A stretch of DNA of 64,000 nucleotides from Combretum micranthum (taxonomy: Eukaryota > Streptophyta > Magnoliopsida > Myrtales > Combretaceae): positions 248,001-312,000 of the forward strand of contig JAMXBD010001376.1 in the NCBI GenBank assembly GCA_024138025.1. The letters are read 5' to 3'. Below are positions 36,241 through 47,639 of the stretch, piece after piece; the stretch's first letter is position 1, and each line of letters starts with the position of its first letter. The translations under genes and the position numbers were made by a program. A model generated the notes under the pieces. It ran no database searches. It was not told the DNA's origin and saw only the letters and a program-made list of their open reading frames with translations.

Positions 36241-36844
36241 ATGTTTTTCTAGGATATACAACACATAAGAAAGGTTATCGGTGCTTATATACTACAATGG
36301 ATGTCACTTTTTTGGAAACAAAGATTTTTTTTTTCCAAAAATTAGATCCTAATTCTTCTCTTAATGGAGAACATAATAAAGATATTTGGGAAAATTAGTC
36401 ATCTTTTGAAGATAACAACTTTGAATCAAGACATGATGATATTTAAAGTAGTTGGAAGAATCTTAAAATAGGACATGAAGAAGAAAATAATGTCTCTCAC
36501 GCAAGAAGTGAACAAGAGCAGCGCCTAACTATGTTAGAACCTTAGTTGGAACAAGAACTCCCGATAGAGCAAAACCAACCCATTTTTCCCATTTTTAGTA
36601 CATGACCACTCCCCTAAAATATTCCACAAGTACGATCTCTAAATTCTTCTCGTAGTGATTCTAGTGACTTTATTAGTTATAGATTACTTGACAGACATGA
36701 CCGTAGCAAGCCACCAAGTCGATACTCGCTATTTCGTTAGAGATAAGAAGATAAGGTAGCTAATTACCAACCATGTTTGCACCAAAAGATTATCACCATC
36801 ATTAAAAGCCTTTGTGCACACTCTTTTAGTTGAACAAGTTCTAA

Positions 36845-38321
36845 AGACTATACAAGAAGCTTGAATAAACCCAAATGGGTCATGACAATTACTGAAGAGA
36901 TGATAGCATTACAAAGAAATGATACATGGAAGTTTAAACATAAGGCAGATGGGTCGATAGAAAGGTATAAGGCAAGATTAGTAGCTAAGAGATACACTCT
37001 GACATATGGTATAGATTGTCATGAAACCTTCTCGCTGGTAGCAAAGTTGAACACTGTCAGAGTTTTGTTGTCTCTTGCTGCAAATCTTGATTGGTCGTTG
37101 CACCAATTTGATGTGAAAAATGTGTTTCGACACAGGAACCTAGTAGAATAAGTCTATATGGACATACCATCTGGCTTTGTCAGTTCATCACAAACAAGAG
37201 TTGTATGCAAATTACAAAAGGCGCTCTATGGACTTAAATAGTCCTCTAGAGCATGCTTTGGATGATTCAGTTTAGTAGTGAAAATGTGTGGCTTTGAACA
37301 AATCATTTCTGATCATAGTCTTTTTTTGAAACATAAAAAAAGGATGGTGACAGTTTTGATAAGTTATGTTGATGATATGATAATTACATGAAATGATAAG
37401 GAGGAGATGTTTAGTTTACAAGAACACTTGGCTACTGAATTTGAAATGAATAATCTTAGGGGATTAAAATACTTCTTGGGTATTGAAGTATCCAAATCAA
37501 ATCAAGGTATATTTTTATCACAAAGGAAATATATCCTTGATTTACTAGCAGAAACAAGAATACTTGATTGTAAGCCTATAGACACGCCAATGCTCCAAAA
37601 TCATAGATCAGGAGATCACCCAAACCAAACGCCCACAAATAAAGAAAGATACCAACGGCTTGTAGGGAAATTGGTTTTCTTGTCTCACATTACATCGAAT
37701 ATTGCCTATGCCATAAGCTTAGTGACTCAATTCATGCATAATCCAATAAATAGATCACATGGATGCTGTCTTTAGAATTTTGAGATACTTGAAGTCATCT
37801 CCAAGAAAAAGACTTATGTTCAGAAAATATGAGCATTTAAATGTTGATGGCTATACAAATGTAGATTGGGCTGGAAGTAGTACTGATAGAAGATCTACAT
37901 CAGGCTATCTGACTTTTGTGGGTGGAAATTTAGTCACTTGGAGAAATGAAAAAACAAAAAATGGTTATAGTGTCTAGTGTAGAGGCACAATTTATAAGCA
38001 TGACTTAGGAACTTTGTGAACTTCTTTGGCTCAAGATATTATTGGAATAAATTGGATATTCACTCAATTCTATAGTGAACCTATTATGTGATAATAAATC
38101 ATCCATTGAAATTGCACAAAATCTAGTCTAACATGGTAGAACAAAACATGTTGAAGTAAAGTGACATTTTATCAAGGAAAAACTTGAGGCAAAAATAGTT
38201 CAGTTTCCATTTGTAAAATCAGTAGATTAGTTGGCGGACACCTTTGCTAAAGCTGTTTCTAGTAAGACATTCCTTAATTCACTAGTTAAGTTAGGCATTG
38301 AAAACATATGTGCACTAACTT
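36845..38321 (+). pseudogene. copia pol, reverse transcriptase and RNase H part
   Basis: It opens at NPKWVMTITEEMIALQRNDTW. An apparent in-frame deletion of about 20 residues then joins NDTW to KHKADGSIERYKARLVAK. LHQFDVKNVF and the catalytic SYVDDMIIT (near 37365) follow, then LGIEVSKSNQGIFLSQRKYI and the RNase H words GYTNVDWAGSSTDRRSTSGY, VEAQF, LLCDNKSSIEIA and HVEVK. It ends at the stop just before the purine tract. At least six stops or frameshifts make it inactive. Confidence 0.85.
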
Positions 38322-38330
38322 GAGCGGGCG

Positions 38331-38576
38331 CGTTAGCATGAACAATCAACAGATCATATTAGGAAGTTTGGATTGACACGTTTTTCATTTTTTATGGAAT
38401 ACCATTATTATTGGCTAATTTTATGGGAGTAATTTAATGTCTTTAGATTAGTATTTTTTGACTTTCTCAGAATAGTTTGTATTTTTTAACTTTCTTAAAA
38501 TAGCTTTTTCTAAAGGTTCTATATAAAAGTTTTTCTCTATATATTGATAAGATGAATAAAATACTAATTTTCATCA
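38331..38576 (+). repeat. 3' LTR of the copia element
   Basis: It starts CGTTAGCATG (T to C at the first base relative to the 5' LTR) and ends TTTTCATCA. It is preceded by the purine tract. Confidence 0.9.
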
Positions 38577-38960
38577 ATATGCTACTGTTTGAACGCCATA
38601 TATTATCGTCCGAATGGTATATTCCAGTGCCTGATGACAGTTTCAACACTATTTCATATTTTGATCATAACTTTCTCATACGGACTCTGATAGAGATGAT
38701 TCAAGACGCTATAGAAAAAGCTTAAAAAGAGATCTACAACTTTCATGTTTTAAATTTCAACAAATTCTAAACAAAATGAGGTATAAAAAGAGGTTGAACC
38801 AGGATGTTATAATAAGTACAAATAAAGACAAATCAAAATAAGTTCATACATATCCAAAACAAATTGGGCACTTATTCTACTAATTAAATGTGACTTAAAA
38901 ATGATCGAGTGATAAATTGTGCATATTATTTCCTTATCAAAACACACATTGAACACCACA
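38577..38960 (-). mobile_element. LTR-like repeat, reverse orientation, part 2
   Basis: The complement reads 'atgaaagttgtagatctc', 'ctatagcgtcttgaatca', 'cagagtccgtatgag' and 'caaaatatgaaatagtgttgaa'. These are the same order as 29340-29440 and 29830-29930. It therefore continues the element at 33890-34618 beyond the copia insertion. Confidence 0.6.
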
Positions 38961-39199
38961 TGTTCAACACAATACTTGCATCAAGTTCTTTGAGGTATTT
39001 AATTGATCAATTTTAAAATTTTTATGTACTAAATTGAATAATTTCAATGTGATACTAAATTAATCAATTTTAAAGTTCAGATATTTAATTACATATTTTA
39101 TTAAAGTTTAGTTACCATTAATGATATTATCCCTAACCAAATTAATACAACAACTCGGCTAATAAATGTTTTGTTGCTTATATGGAATAACTCAATCTT
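38961..39199. other. short intergenic stretch
   Basis: AT-rich; it includes the 'aaagttcagatatttaatt' phrase shared with 33.2 and 33.7 kb. Nothing coding. Confidence 0.4.
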
Positions 39200-40077
39200 A
39201 GGAGTGTGAACCTTAGATGCACTTATGTTTGTGGGTGTAGTAATCTTAACATGATAGTTATATGACTAGGTCACTTTTGGTAACATGGTGGATACTAGGA
39301 TAATGGTCACTTGGTTGGAGAAAAGTTACGCAAAACATGGTTAAAAAAAATGGGATTTGGCAAATTATATAGTAGATGAATAACAAAAGTAGATGTCCAT
39401 ATAAAGGTTATGAACCTTAAAGAAGGTTACTCTTGTGTTGTCTTCGTCAACTATTGATATCCCGATGGTATCGAATCCTGTGTCTTTGAATGTATTGTTT
39501 TAAAGTCATGAGCATTTTCGTGTTATTTATTCCACGTTAAATTAAATATTTAAACTAATAAATACTGCAATAGAATTAACTTGTGTGCTTTATGTTGTGT
39601 GATTTTATGTTACTGTATATTAAGTTTCAACTCATTTCTACTTTTTTTCAGGTAAGAATGATTCCGTTGATACATCAGCTTATTCGATGGGATACGACAT
39701 TAAGGATGCTGAAGGGATTGTCGGTGGAGATGGCGGCGGGTAGATTGTTGACTCTGTAACCGACTCAATAAGATTACCCGTTAGACTTGTATCGTTCTAG
39801 TATACTGGGACCACACCGACGTGTTGATTCGTCTGTTTCGAGGGGCCTTGTCCCCTAGCTGCTATATACTTAGTACTATTGATGATGCTTTAGTGTCTAA
39901 AATATATTATATTTCAATTTAATTAGTATCAAACATCAATTTTTCAAAGCTTTAACTTAACAAGTTTATAAAATAAAGCTTGTTAGAAACGCGCTTAGGA
40001 ATGTAGTTCTATGTTCAATATCTAAGCACGTAATATGTCAAATTGCTGTGTCGGGTAAACCTATCAGGAGGGTGTCA
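39200..40077 (+). mobile_element. LTR 3' fragment, gypsy-like
   Basis: It has the layout of a gypsy LTR 3' third: 'ttttttcaggtaagaatg' near 39650, a short GC-richer piece (39700-39860), a polyadenylation-like 'aataaagc', and a terminal 'tcaggagggtgtca' ending at about 40077. The left border is uncertain. No internal genes follow. Confidence 0.4.
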
Positions 40078-41319
40078 TTTTCCGTTGTCATTCGTAAGAT
40101 TTTTCCTGTTTTCTTATACTTAAATATCAGAATTCAGAAAAACAGAATTTGCCACGAAAAATCTTTATAAAAGTCGTTGGTATAAGGTAGGACCATCGAT
40201 CAATAAGTCCTATGGTCCTGGTCCCATCGATTATTTTATATGTGTAAAGAAGACTCATTATTCCAAGTCAGGCTGAGGGAAATCTAAGTCACCTTATGCT
40301 TCTCATTTGTTTTCGTTTTCTTCATTTTTTAGTGAACGATAATCAAGGTCTAGACGGTGAAAGGAGTTGGAAAATTATAAATTATTCATAAAGCAGCCTT
40401 GGCCGGAATTTTTCACGTAGCACTATCGGACACAGCTAGAATAAAAAAAATGAAAAAATTTGAATTATTTTACGATTAATTTTTGAAGTTTAAAAGTATT
40501 AATATATTATTTGCACGCTTTTTGTATTATTTATAAAGCATGAAACTTGATAATTTTGAAAATAAAAAAAGTTTGGTTAGTTAACTACTAATCTAGACAA
40601 AAATTAGGTTTCATAGTAGCAAAATTGATAAAACTCATGTTCTAAATTGACACTTTTAGTTAATTGTAAAATTTGTTAAATTTTAGGAACCACCTTACTT
40701 TTAGTTTTGAATAATTTATTAATTTCAGTTATCTTCAATTACTGTTTAAAATTTTGTGTTATTTATTCTTTTGATATTACAGAAATCAAAGCCTTAAAAA
40801 AAAGTGAGTATAGATATCTAAAAATTAGCGTTTAACAGTTTCTCGAAGTTAATTATCTTATTTTAAAAGAAATCTTTGACCTGTTTTGATAATCGTATGC
40901 TATTTATTTGTAATAAAGGATCTTCTTAGGAAAAAAAATTATAATTGTTGTTGAATAATTACTAAATGAAAGACATTAGAATATCAATGCAAAAGTTTCC
41001 AAGATAATAACGTGTTATCATGATTGAAACGTGGTTTTTAAGTTCTTTTTTCATTTTTGTAATTTTCATATAATTTATTTATAATTTACAGTAATTTTGT
41101 AATTTCCTGAAAGAAGCTACTATATTTAGTTTCAAGGAGAAGATTGGGGACATGCAACACGGATACTTTTCCATTCTGCACGGCTATTATTTTTTATTTG
41201 ACGACTATATAATTAAGTAAGTCCGTTAGGATTGTACATATGTGCTGAATATATTTTGCTTGATTTATAACAATGATTTTATAAAGGAATTGGAAAACTA
41301 TAGCATAGAAAAATCTGGG
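40078..41319. other. AT-rich intergenic DNA, no gene seen
   Basis: No coding or structural signal was recognised on either strand. Confidence 0.5.
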
Positions 41320-42620
41320 GGTACAAATTATTGACGTTAGGTTCTCCTCAAATAGGTTTTGATGATAATAAATGTATAAAAAGATTACTAATGAGTTTAT
41401 CAAGTGTGCAGTTTTAAGTTGAAGAGGAAGAATAAAAGTAAGCGTTATCATGTTACGTAGAAGGATATCTAGAGGTTATTACGTAGAAGGTTGTATTAGG
41501 GAAAATCAAGAATATGAGTTTTTAAAAGATATACAAAAGATTATCCATAGGAGATTCCAAAAGGTATATATATCATAAAAGATAAAGAACAGAAGTTTTA
41601 ACAGATTACTAGAAGGTTATTCAGAAGGTCATTGCAATTTTTGATAGTAAGACAGATCATGCATAGTATCTTTGCAATTTTTTTTGTTTCTGTCAAATCC
41701 TTTCAAGAACAGCTCAAATAAAATCTTGAAGGTCTAGCTGCGAGAAAATGAGTATATTTAGGTAATATACTCATAAATTCCACTAAAGTTGGTTAATATC
41801 CAAGGGGATTTTAAGTTTATCCAAAGAAGTTGTTTTAAAAAAGGGAGAGATCATGGCTGCATTTTTTTCTATTTCTAGGGGATACCATGTGGGCTGTTGA
41901 AGATTGGTTTTAAGAAGATTTTGGACTATTTTACATGAGTTTTTCAAGATAAACCAAAGGCAGCTTTGAAGATAAACATCATGTATCAGCCTGCTATGAT
42001 AAAATTGAATTCAAATACAAATTTCAACATCAAGATAAGAAGCTCAAAGTAACATCTGTGATATTAGAGGAGACAAATATTTCAACAAATTTATATGAAA
42101 ATTGAAGACCAGCAGCATATATAATCGAAGCATTCATATCAATGTAAAAGAAAAAAGAGAGAGAAATAACACTACCAAAAAAAAAAAATTATCTCCTCCT
42201 TTTATAATTTCTGAACCGATATTGTGCACTTTTTCTTTATTGCAACTTTATTGAATTGGTTTCATTTCTTGTTGATAGAAGGGACTTGTTGTTGTCTCCT
42301 AGATTAATTAGTTTACAAGAGTAGGCTATGTAGTATCGACTTTAGCTTGAGGAAAGCTATGAGGATCAAGTAGAGTTAATTGTACTATCTTGTAAATTGT
42401 TTTCACTGGATATAGTGGAACATATCCGTGTGGATTACGGTGTCCCCGACTCGAAGCTGGAAGAGTAGACTAACCCACAAGGTGGAACCACTATACATCA
42501 CTGACTTAGCTTTTATTTCCCTACTCTTTAAATTCCTTGCATTTTAAATTTCTTTTTAATTCCTAAACTTGTTCTCATATGTTTAACGCAAAGGTTATTT
42601 TAATTTTAAAGAGTCAAAAT
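41320..42620 (+). mobile_element. solo LTR-like sequence, SIRE/copia-type layout
   Basis: It opens near 'ggttttgatgataataaatg' (41357). It closes with a GC-richer block (42405-42500: 'gtggattacggtgtccccgac', 'acccacaaggtggaacc') followed by T-rich DNA. That arrangement is typical of the start and the R-U5 end of SIRE-like copia LTRs. No retrotransposon genes flank it. The borders are approximate. Confidence 0.4.
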
Positions 42621-42828
42621 TTTAGATTTTGGTTATAATCAATTAAACCCTCCTTCTTGATTATAAAAGTGGGACCAACAATTAAGATGCTTGTGTGAAC
42701 CATAAGCTTATTAGTATGTAATATATAAAAGTGTATATATATATATGTGCATATAAATTTTTTTGGTGATAGGTAGTTTTTTTTATTTTGTGACAATACT
42801 TGAGAGTTACTTAATATATCCCGGTAGT

Positions 42829-43130
42829 GTAAATTATATCGAAATGTCCCAACGTTTGAGAGTAACTTTATTTGAAGTCCCAACATTTTTAGTAGTTTGA
42901 AAGAGGTAATAATGTTTGAAGAAGTGGGTCAATTGACATCCCTGTTAACATGTATCAGCATAATAAATATTTAATTAAAATACAGAAAACTTGTCATGTT
43001 GTGACAAGTATCAAAAGAGATCTCAATTGACCTATTACTCGATACATTGAGACTTCGTTGAACCACTCAAAATATTAAAAATTCAAATGAATTTACCCTC
43101 AAACATTGTGACATTTCAGTGTAATTTACC
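42829..43130. mobile_element. foldback MITE with long inverted arms
   Basis: GTAAATTATATCGAAATGTC at 42829 continues as an arm of about 113 bases to 42941. Its imperfect reverse complement occupies 43018-43130 (for example 'gacatttcagtgtaatttac'). The arms remain alignable inward to 'ggtcaattga' on both sides, with about 76 bases of loop. There is no coding capacity. Confidence 0.65.
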
Positions 43131-44349
43131 CATCTCATTGAGACATATGTGATTTATATTTAATTTTCTTTTAAATTGTTAGATTTGCTTGTTGGATGAC
43201 CATAATGAGATATCAAAATGATTATATTTTGTGAGGAGTTAAAAAGTGGGATATTTATAATTTCTATATGGCATTTAAAGATGGTGTAATTTTTGGACTA
43301 GAGTGACTCAAGTTGAAATTATACAATGTTAAGTTTGAATTTAGTTTGAATTCGAATGAGTTTTAATTTTGAATATCGAACTCCACTGGAATTAATATTT
43401 AATAAACTTGAATTGATATTCAATAAAATCAATTGGAATAAAAATATAATTTTTAATTGACTTGATCTTCATAATAAATGTGAGGAAGCTTCTACAGTCC
43501 CATCACGAGACCGTCCAATCAACCATTTACTATTTATATAAATATAGTAATGAAATATTAACTATTTTACTGATTCGATCATGGCTAAGTATGACTTGAG
43601 CCGTTAGATGGTGATAGAGTCGATCCCCTCAAAATTAATGACGGGACTATAAAATTTCCTTAAATGTGAACCATGGATATAATGGCAAAATAGAAAAATC
43701 TAGGTAGGAAAAAAAAAGCTCTTAAAATAAAAAACTAGAAGTTTTATAAATCTCATGAAAAAAGCTCCAATAAGCTTTAATTGGCTTGAGAGCTACTTGA
43801 ATTAAGTATTTAAAATTCAAACTCAAATTTGCTAGCTATTTGAGTAGCTTGCGAGTAGGCTTGACTCAGTGACAACTTTAATCTATGCTACTCTAGATCT
43901 TTTTATTATCTCATCAGTTATTTAACGTGTATTAATTCTCTAAATAAAGAAAAGTTACATACCATAGAATAGAATATATGACTGTGATCAAATTTAAATA
44001 GTGGATAACAATTTTAGTAATTCAAATAGAGGTGAACTTTATGTAAAATATCATAAATACTAGATGATCAATATTACAATTAAGTGTAATGCAGCTACAT
44101 CTTCCTCATATGTTATGCTAAAAAGACAAATAATCATTTTTTTAATGTGTATATTTTTATCATATATTTAATGCAACGTTATAATCTATTTGCATCACTT
44201 TCAATCACATTATTATTAATTATACAATTTACCATATACTAATGCAAATTAACATTTTTAGTCAAATTTAGATAGAAACAAGGGAAAATTCTATTATCTT
44301 ATTGATTATTTAATGGCTCAAGTTCATATCCACCCATTAGAAATACTTA
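43131..44349. other. AT-rich intergenic DNA, no gene seen
   Basis: No gene was recognised. The stretch 43750-43880 has words of the 'aagctttaattggcttgagagct' type, reminiscent of the hAT MITE at 11.5 kb. They are too decayed to assign. Confidence 0.45.
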
Positions 44350-44668
44350 TTCTTCGTTCACTTTAGAATAATGACAATTCCATTATATTCTTATTCCTTA
44401 TGAAAAGTTATTACTATATTTAGTTGATCACAATAGCAGTTCTATAAAGGATTCCTTTACATAATAATAATAATAATAATAATAATAATTAGCAGCAGCA
44501 GCAGCCAATCTTTAGTTAATGATTATGAAATGTTGGAATTGTTTTTTTCCCAAAATAATTCCATGTAAATAAAAAACTTATAAATAAAAATCCTATTACA
44601 ACTCTATCCATGGACAAATAATAGGAATTTTATTATAATCTTATTCATTGAGCAAAATGAACGAGCAA
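44350..44668. mobile_element. MITE, family 1 copy 2
   Basis: The right end, read in complement (about 44615-44668), matches the left end of 9091-9405: CTCGTTCA, then 'aatgaataa' and 'ttataataaaatt' words. The left end TCTTCGTTCACTTTAG is the imperfect inverse. It contains an AAT microsatellite (44462-44490) followed by CAG units. Confidence 0.5.
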
Positions 44669-45729
44669 TAATGATTAACTAAACTGTCCTATTACGGGAC
44701 TGTGTAGAAATTCATATGAAACTTATAGTCACTCTAATGTGTAAATTTTATCATCCATTTAACGTCATGTTATCATCTAGCTATTTACATCACTTTACAT
44801 AACATCATTTTCAATTTGTAACTTTACATGATATTTTAGCTATCTCACTTCCATTTGTATCAAAATTTTATTAGAACTTATAATAAATGCGTAACATTAC
44901 TAAATCTTTTTTCTTATTTGAAATACTACAAATTTTAGATCTCTATCTTAAAAGAAACAAGCCAATAGAAAGAAATCATAGCCATTAGTGGTGAGCAATG
45001 TTGGTTTTTAGGCAAATTCCATCGTTTAAGCCCTCAAAATAATATTTTTTTTTTCTATTTTAGGAAACTTTAAATGTTTTAGAACTTTAGGTAGAGATGT
45101 CTCTATGATTTGCCGTTTGTTGAATTTTATTTATCCTTTCATTTGCTTCATGTCCGTAAGTTTTAGAAATTTTCTATGTTTTGCTATTTTTCAAGTACTA
45201 TTTTTAGTACTTTTTGAGCTTGCATATAAATATGCATTCTCAGGCAAAGAGCATATAAGTTTTAATTAGCAATATCAATTTTAAGCCATCTTTACTCTAA
45301 ATTTTCCCAAATTTTGAAGTCGCTTATATATTTTTTTAATTTGAATCTCTATTGCTTAGGTATTTGATTTGCAAAATTGATAGACAATTAGAATGTCAAG
45401 TTTCAGTATTTGTGCACAAATTAACGAAATGTGATAAATTCTCTTTTCTTTCACTGCATCAACATGGGAACCACGAACCAGCAAGTCAAGACCAGTTTAG
45501 TTTGATTCCGAGCTCTATATTCATCCGCCAGTAAGTTAAATTTGGTACACTATACCAGAGGACATATCATTATTACTTACTCAATAAAGGGTTAAGATGA
45601 ACATGGTATACATTTCCTTTGTGAGGTATGAGACGTGGTGATTAGATAAGTCATGGTAAATACTGATCACGCTTTTTCTATATATGCTTTTTAAAACTCT
45701 TTTTAGTTATATTCAATTTCCTTTAAATG
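44669..45729. other. intergenic DNA, no gene seen
   Basis: AT-rich DNA. No domain recognised in any frame. Confidence 0.45.
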
Positions 45730-47210
45730 AGCAGATCTTTAACCGACAGTGTATCGGGTACATGTGCAGTAATAATTTATCGGTGAATACCGAGTCGAAT
45801 CCACAGGGAGTGAGGACTAGCTATCAACTATATCAGTCCAATTCATAGCTAGGCAAATCGAAAGATGTTTCTATTTTTGTATTTTCTTTTAATAAAACTA
45901 AACTACTAAAAATCTTGGATTTCCAACACCTTTGAATTGATTAAGTTATGAGCCAACATATCTGAATAATCAATCAATGTATGCTACTGATTAGAAATAT
46001 AATTACCAATCCAAATTGTCAATAGGTTCGGCATTTGAATCAAATAAGCACAAGATAATAATCTCTTCTTCCAAAGTGAACTATTATCCTACATTTACCA
46101 ATCAATGTTCCCTATTCTTAGGAAAATAATAAATTGACAAATCTATGTAATTTACCAAACCCTAATAGAATTCAAATTCCATATCCCTATGTGATTTTAA
46201 ATCCTAGTTAGATATTCACAATATCAATTAGAAGAGAATTTCCCAATCGCAATCCTAATCCATCATGAATTCCATATGTAATATAAAATACATGATTTGT
46301 GAAAAATCATCAACAATCTGAATATGAACAAAGATTTAATCAACAACAGAAATCATTAATCATATGAATCAGATCAACAACTCAAAACCGATTTAAGATC
46401 AAAGGAATCAAGCATCAAATATTATCCAACATTTGAATATGAGGTAAAGAACAAAATCACCTGTCAAAGAAATCTTCTTCTTGAAATCCAAATCCAAACA
46501 ATGTTTTCCACTTGAATCCCTATGTGGAATCCTTATTCAATCAATAAGATAATTTAACTAGTGTTCAAACCCCAATTCTAGATCTAGGAGCAAAAAGGAA
46601 TAGAATGATTTTTGTGCCTAGGGTTTCTTCTTGTTTTTCAAATGACAACATGATGAATTTATATAAAGGGTTACAGGGGAGTTACACTGGCATTAAAGGC
46701 TGGCGGCCTTTAATTAAATTTGATTGTCCTTTAATGTGAAAATTAATTTCCGAGAGCAATTTTGAATATACACCGGCTTCAACACTGGTGGTGTAACCGT
46801 TCCAGTTGCCGGCGTATAATGAAAAGTCACAAATTGCTTGATTTTCCCTTGTGAAAGCTGGCGGTGTAAAATCTGGCTTTAATAATTTGTATTTTGTTCA
46901 TGCGCAACACCAGCTCAAAGCCGGCGGTGTAGAGTGGAGAAATGCTGGTGTACATTTGAAAATTGCAGACGCTGGTCAATTTCACATTGAAAGCTAGCAG
47001 CGTAGCTTCCTTAATGGCCGGTGTACTTCTGTTTTTATCCAAAATTGATCAAAATTTCTCTAATTTGCATGTATTTGATTCATAAGTCCTCAATGACCTG
47101 AAATAATAATTTATGAACATTTAAGTACCATTTTCGATTGATTTCTATAAAATCTATAACATATAAACATGATTTGATTAATAGAAATTTGAGTAAAATA
47201 TGACTTTATC
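45730..47210. repeat. unclassified dispersed repeat with GCCGGCGGTGTA motif block
   Basis: It starts with 'gtgcagtaataatttatcgg' and 'gaatccacagggagtg', a phrase I associate with dispersed plant repeats but cannot place in a class. A long A-rich body follows. Then a GC-richer block at 46690-47030 has about eight degenerate copies of GCCGGCGGTGTA or GCTGGTGTAC, spaced 20-60 bases apart. No coding sequence was recognised. Confidence 0.4.
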
Positions 47211-47639
47211 AGTAGGCAACACATTTTTCTTCTTCATCTTCTTCATCTTCTTCTAACATTAAAAATTTTGTCATATTAGTTTTAAAATTTTGAAGCTCTA
47301 TAAATGATCAATGGAGATGGGTCATATAACTTAATTAGAAGGATTTCAAAGCTTATATTGGTGGAAGGGTTTTTATAAACAACATGGTGGACCTAAGGGT
47401 ACTCATAATCACATGTCTTCTAGTTCCAATTGTTTTTTTTTTTTAACCACACAATATATAAAGTACAATAGTTATTTTACTTTAGAAGGTTGTATTAGTA
47501 TAAAGGCTTAGACTTTACTGAATGGATGATCTTACTGAAGTAGCCATGAATTTCCCAATTTATATTTTATAAATATGTTATTGAAATTATATATGATTTT
47601 GAAATGTGATATATGTGAATTATGTTGATGCATGAAAAA
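47211..47639. other. intergenic DNA
   Basis: A CTTCTTCAT-type microsatellite lies at 47228-47255. No gene seen. Confidence 0.45.

Larger units (their letters stand above)
34624..38576 (+). mobile_element. Ty1/copia LTR retrotransposon, degraded, nearly gag-less
   Basis: It is bounded by two LTRs of about 245 bases, with a PBS after the 5' LTR and a purine-rich tract (GAGCGGGCGCG) before the 3' LTR. The pol order is protease, integrase, reverse transcriptase, RNase H, the copia order. Only about 210 bases separate the 5' LTR from the protease, so gag is almost entirely deleted. By hand the LTRs differ at roughly 28 of 245 positions, meaning an old insertion. Flanking 5-mers CCATG and ATATG match at three of five positions, a decayed target duplication. 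It sits inside the reverse LTR-like repeat 33.89-38.96 kb. Confidence 0.9.

Noticed and set aside
34619..38581. Clean 5-bp target duplication for the copia element
   Set aside because: CCATG and ATATG agree at only three positions, so it is reported only as a decayed possibility.
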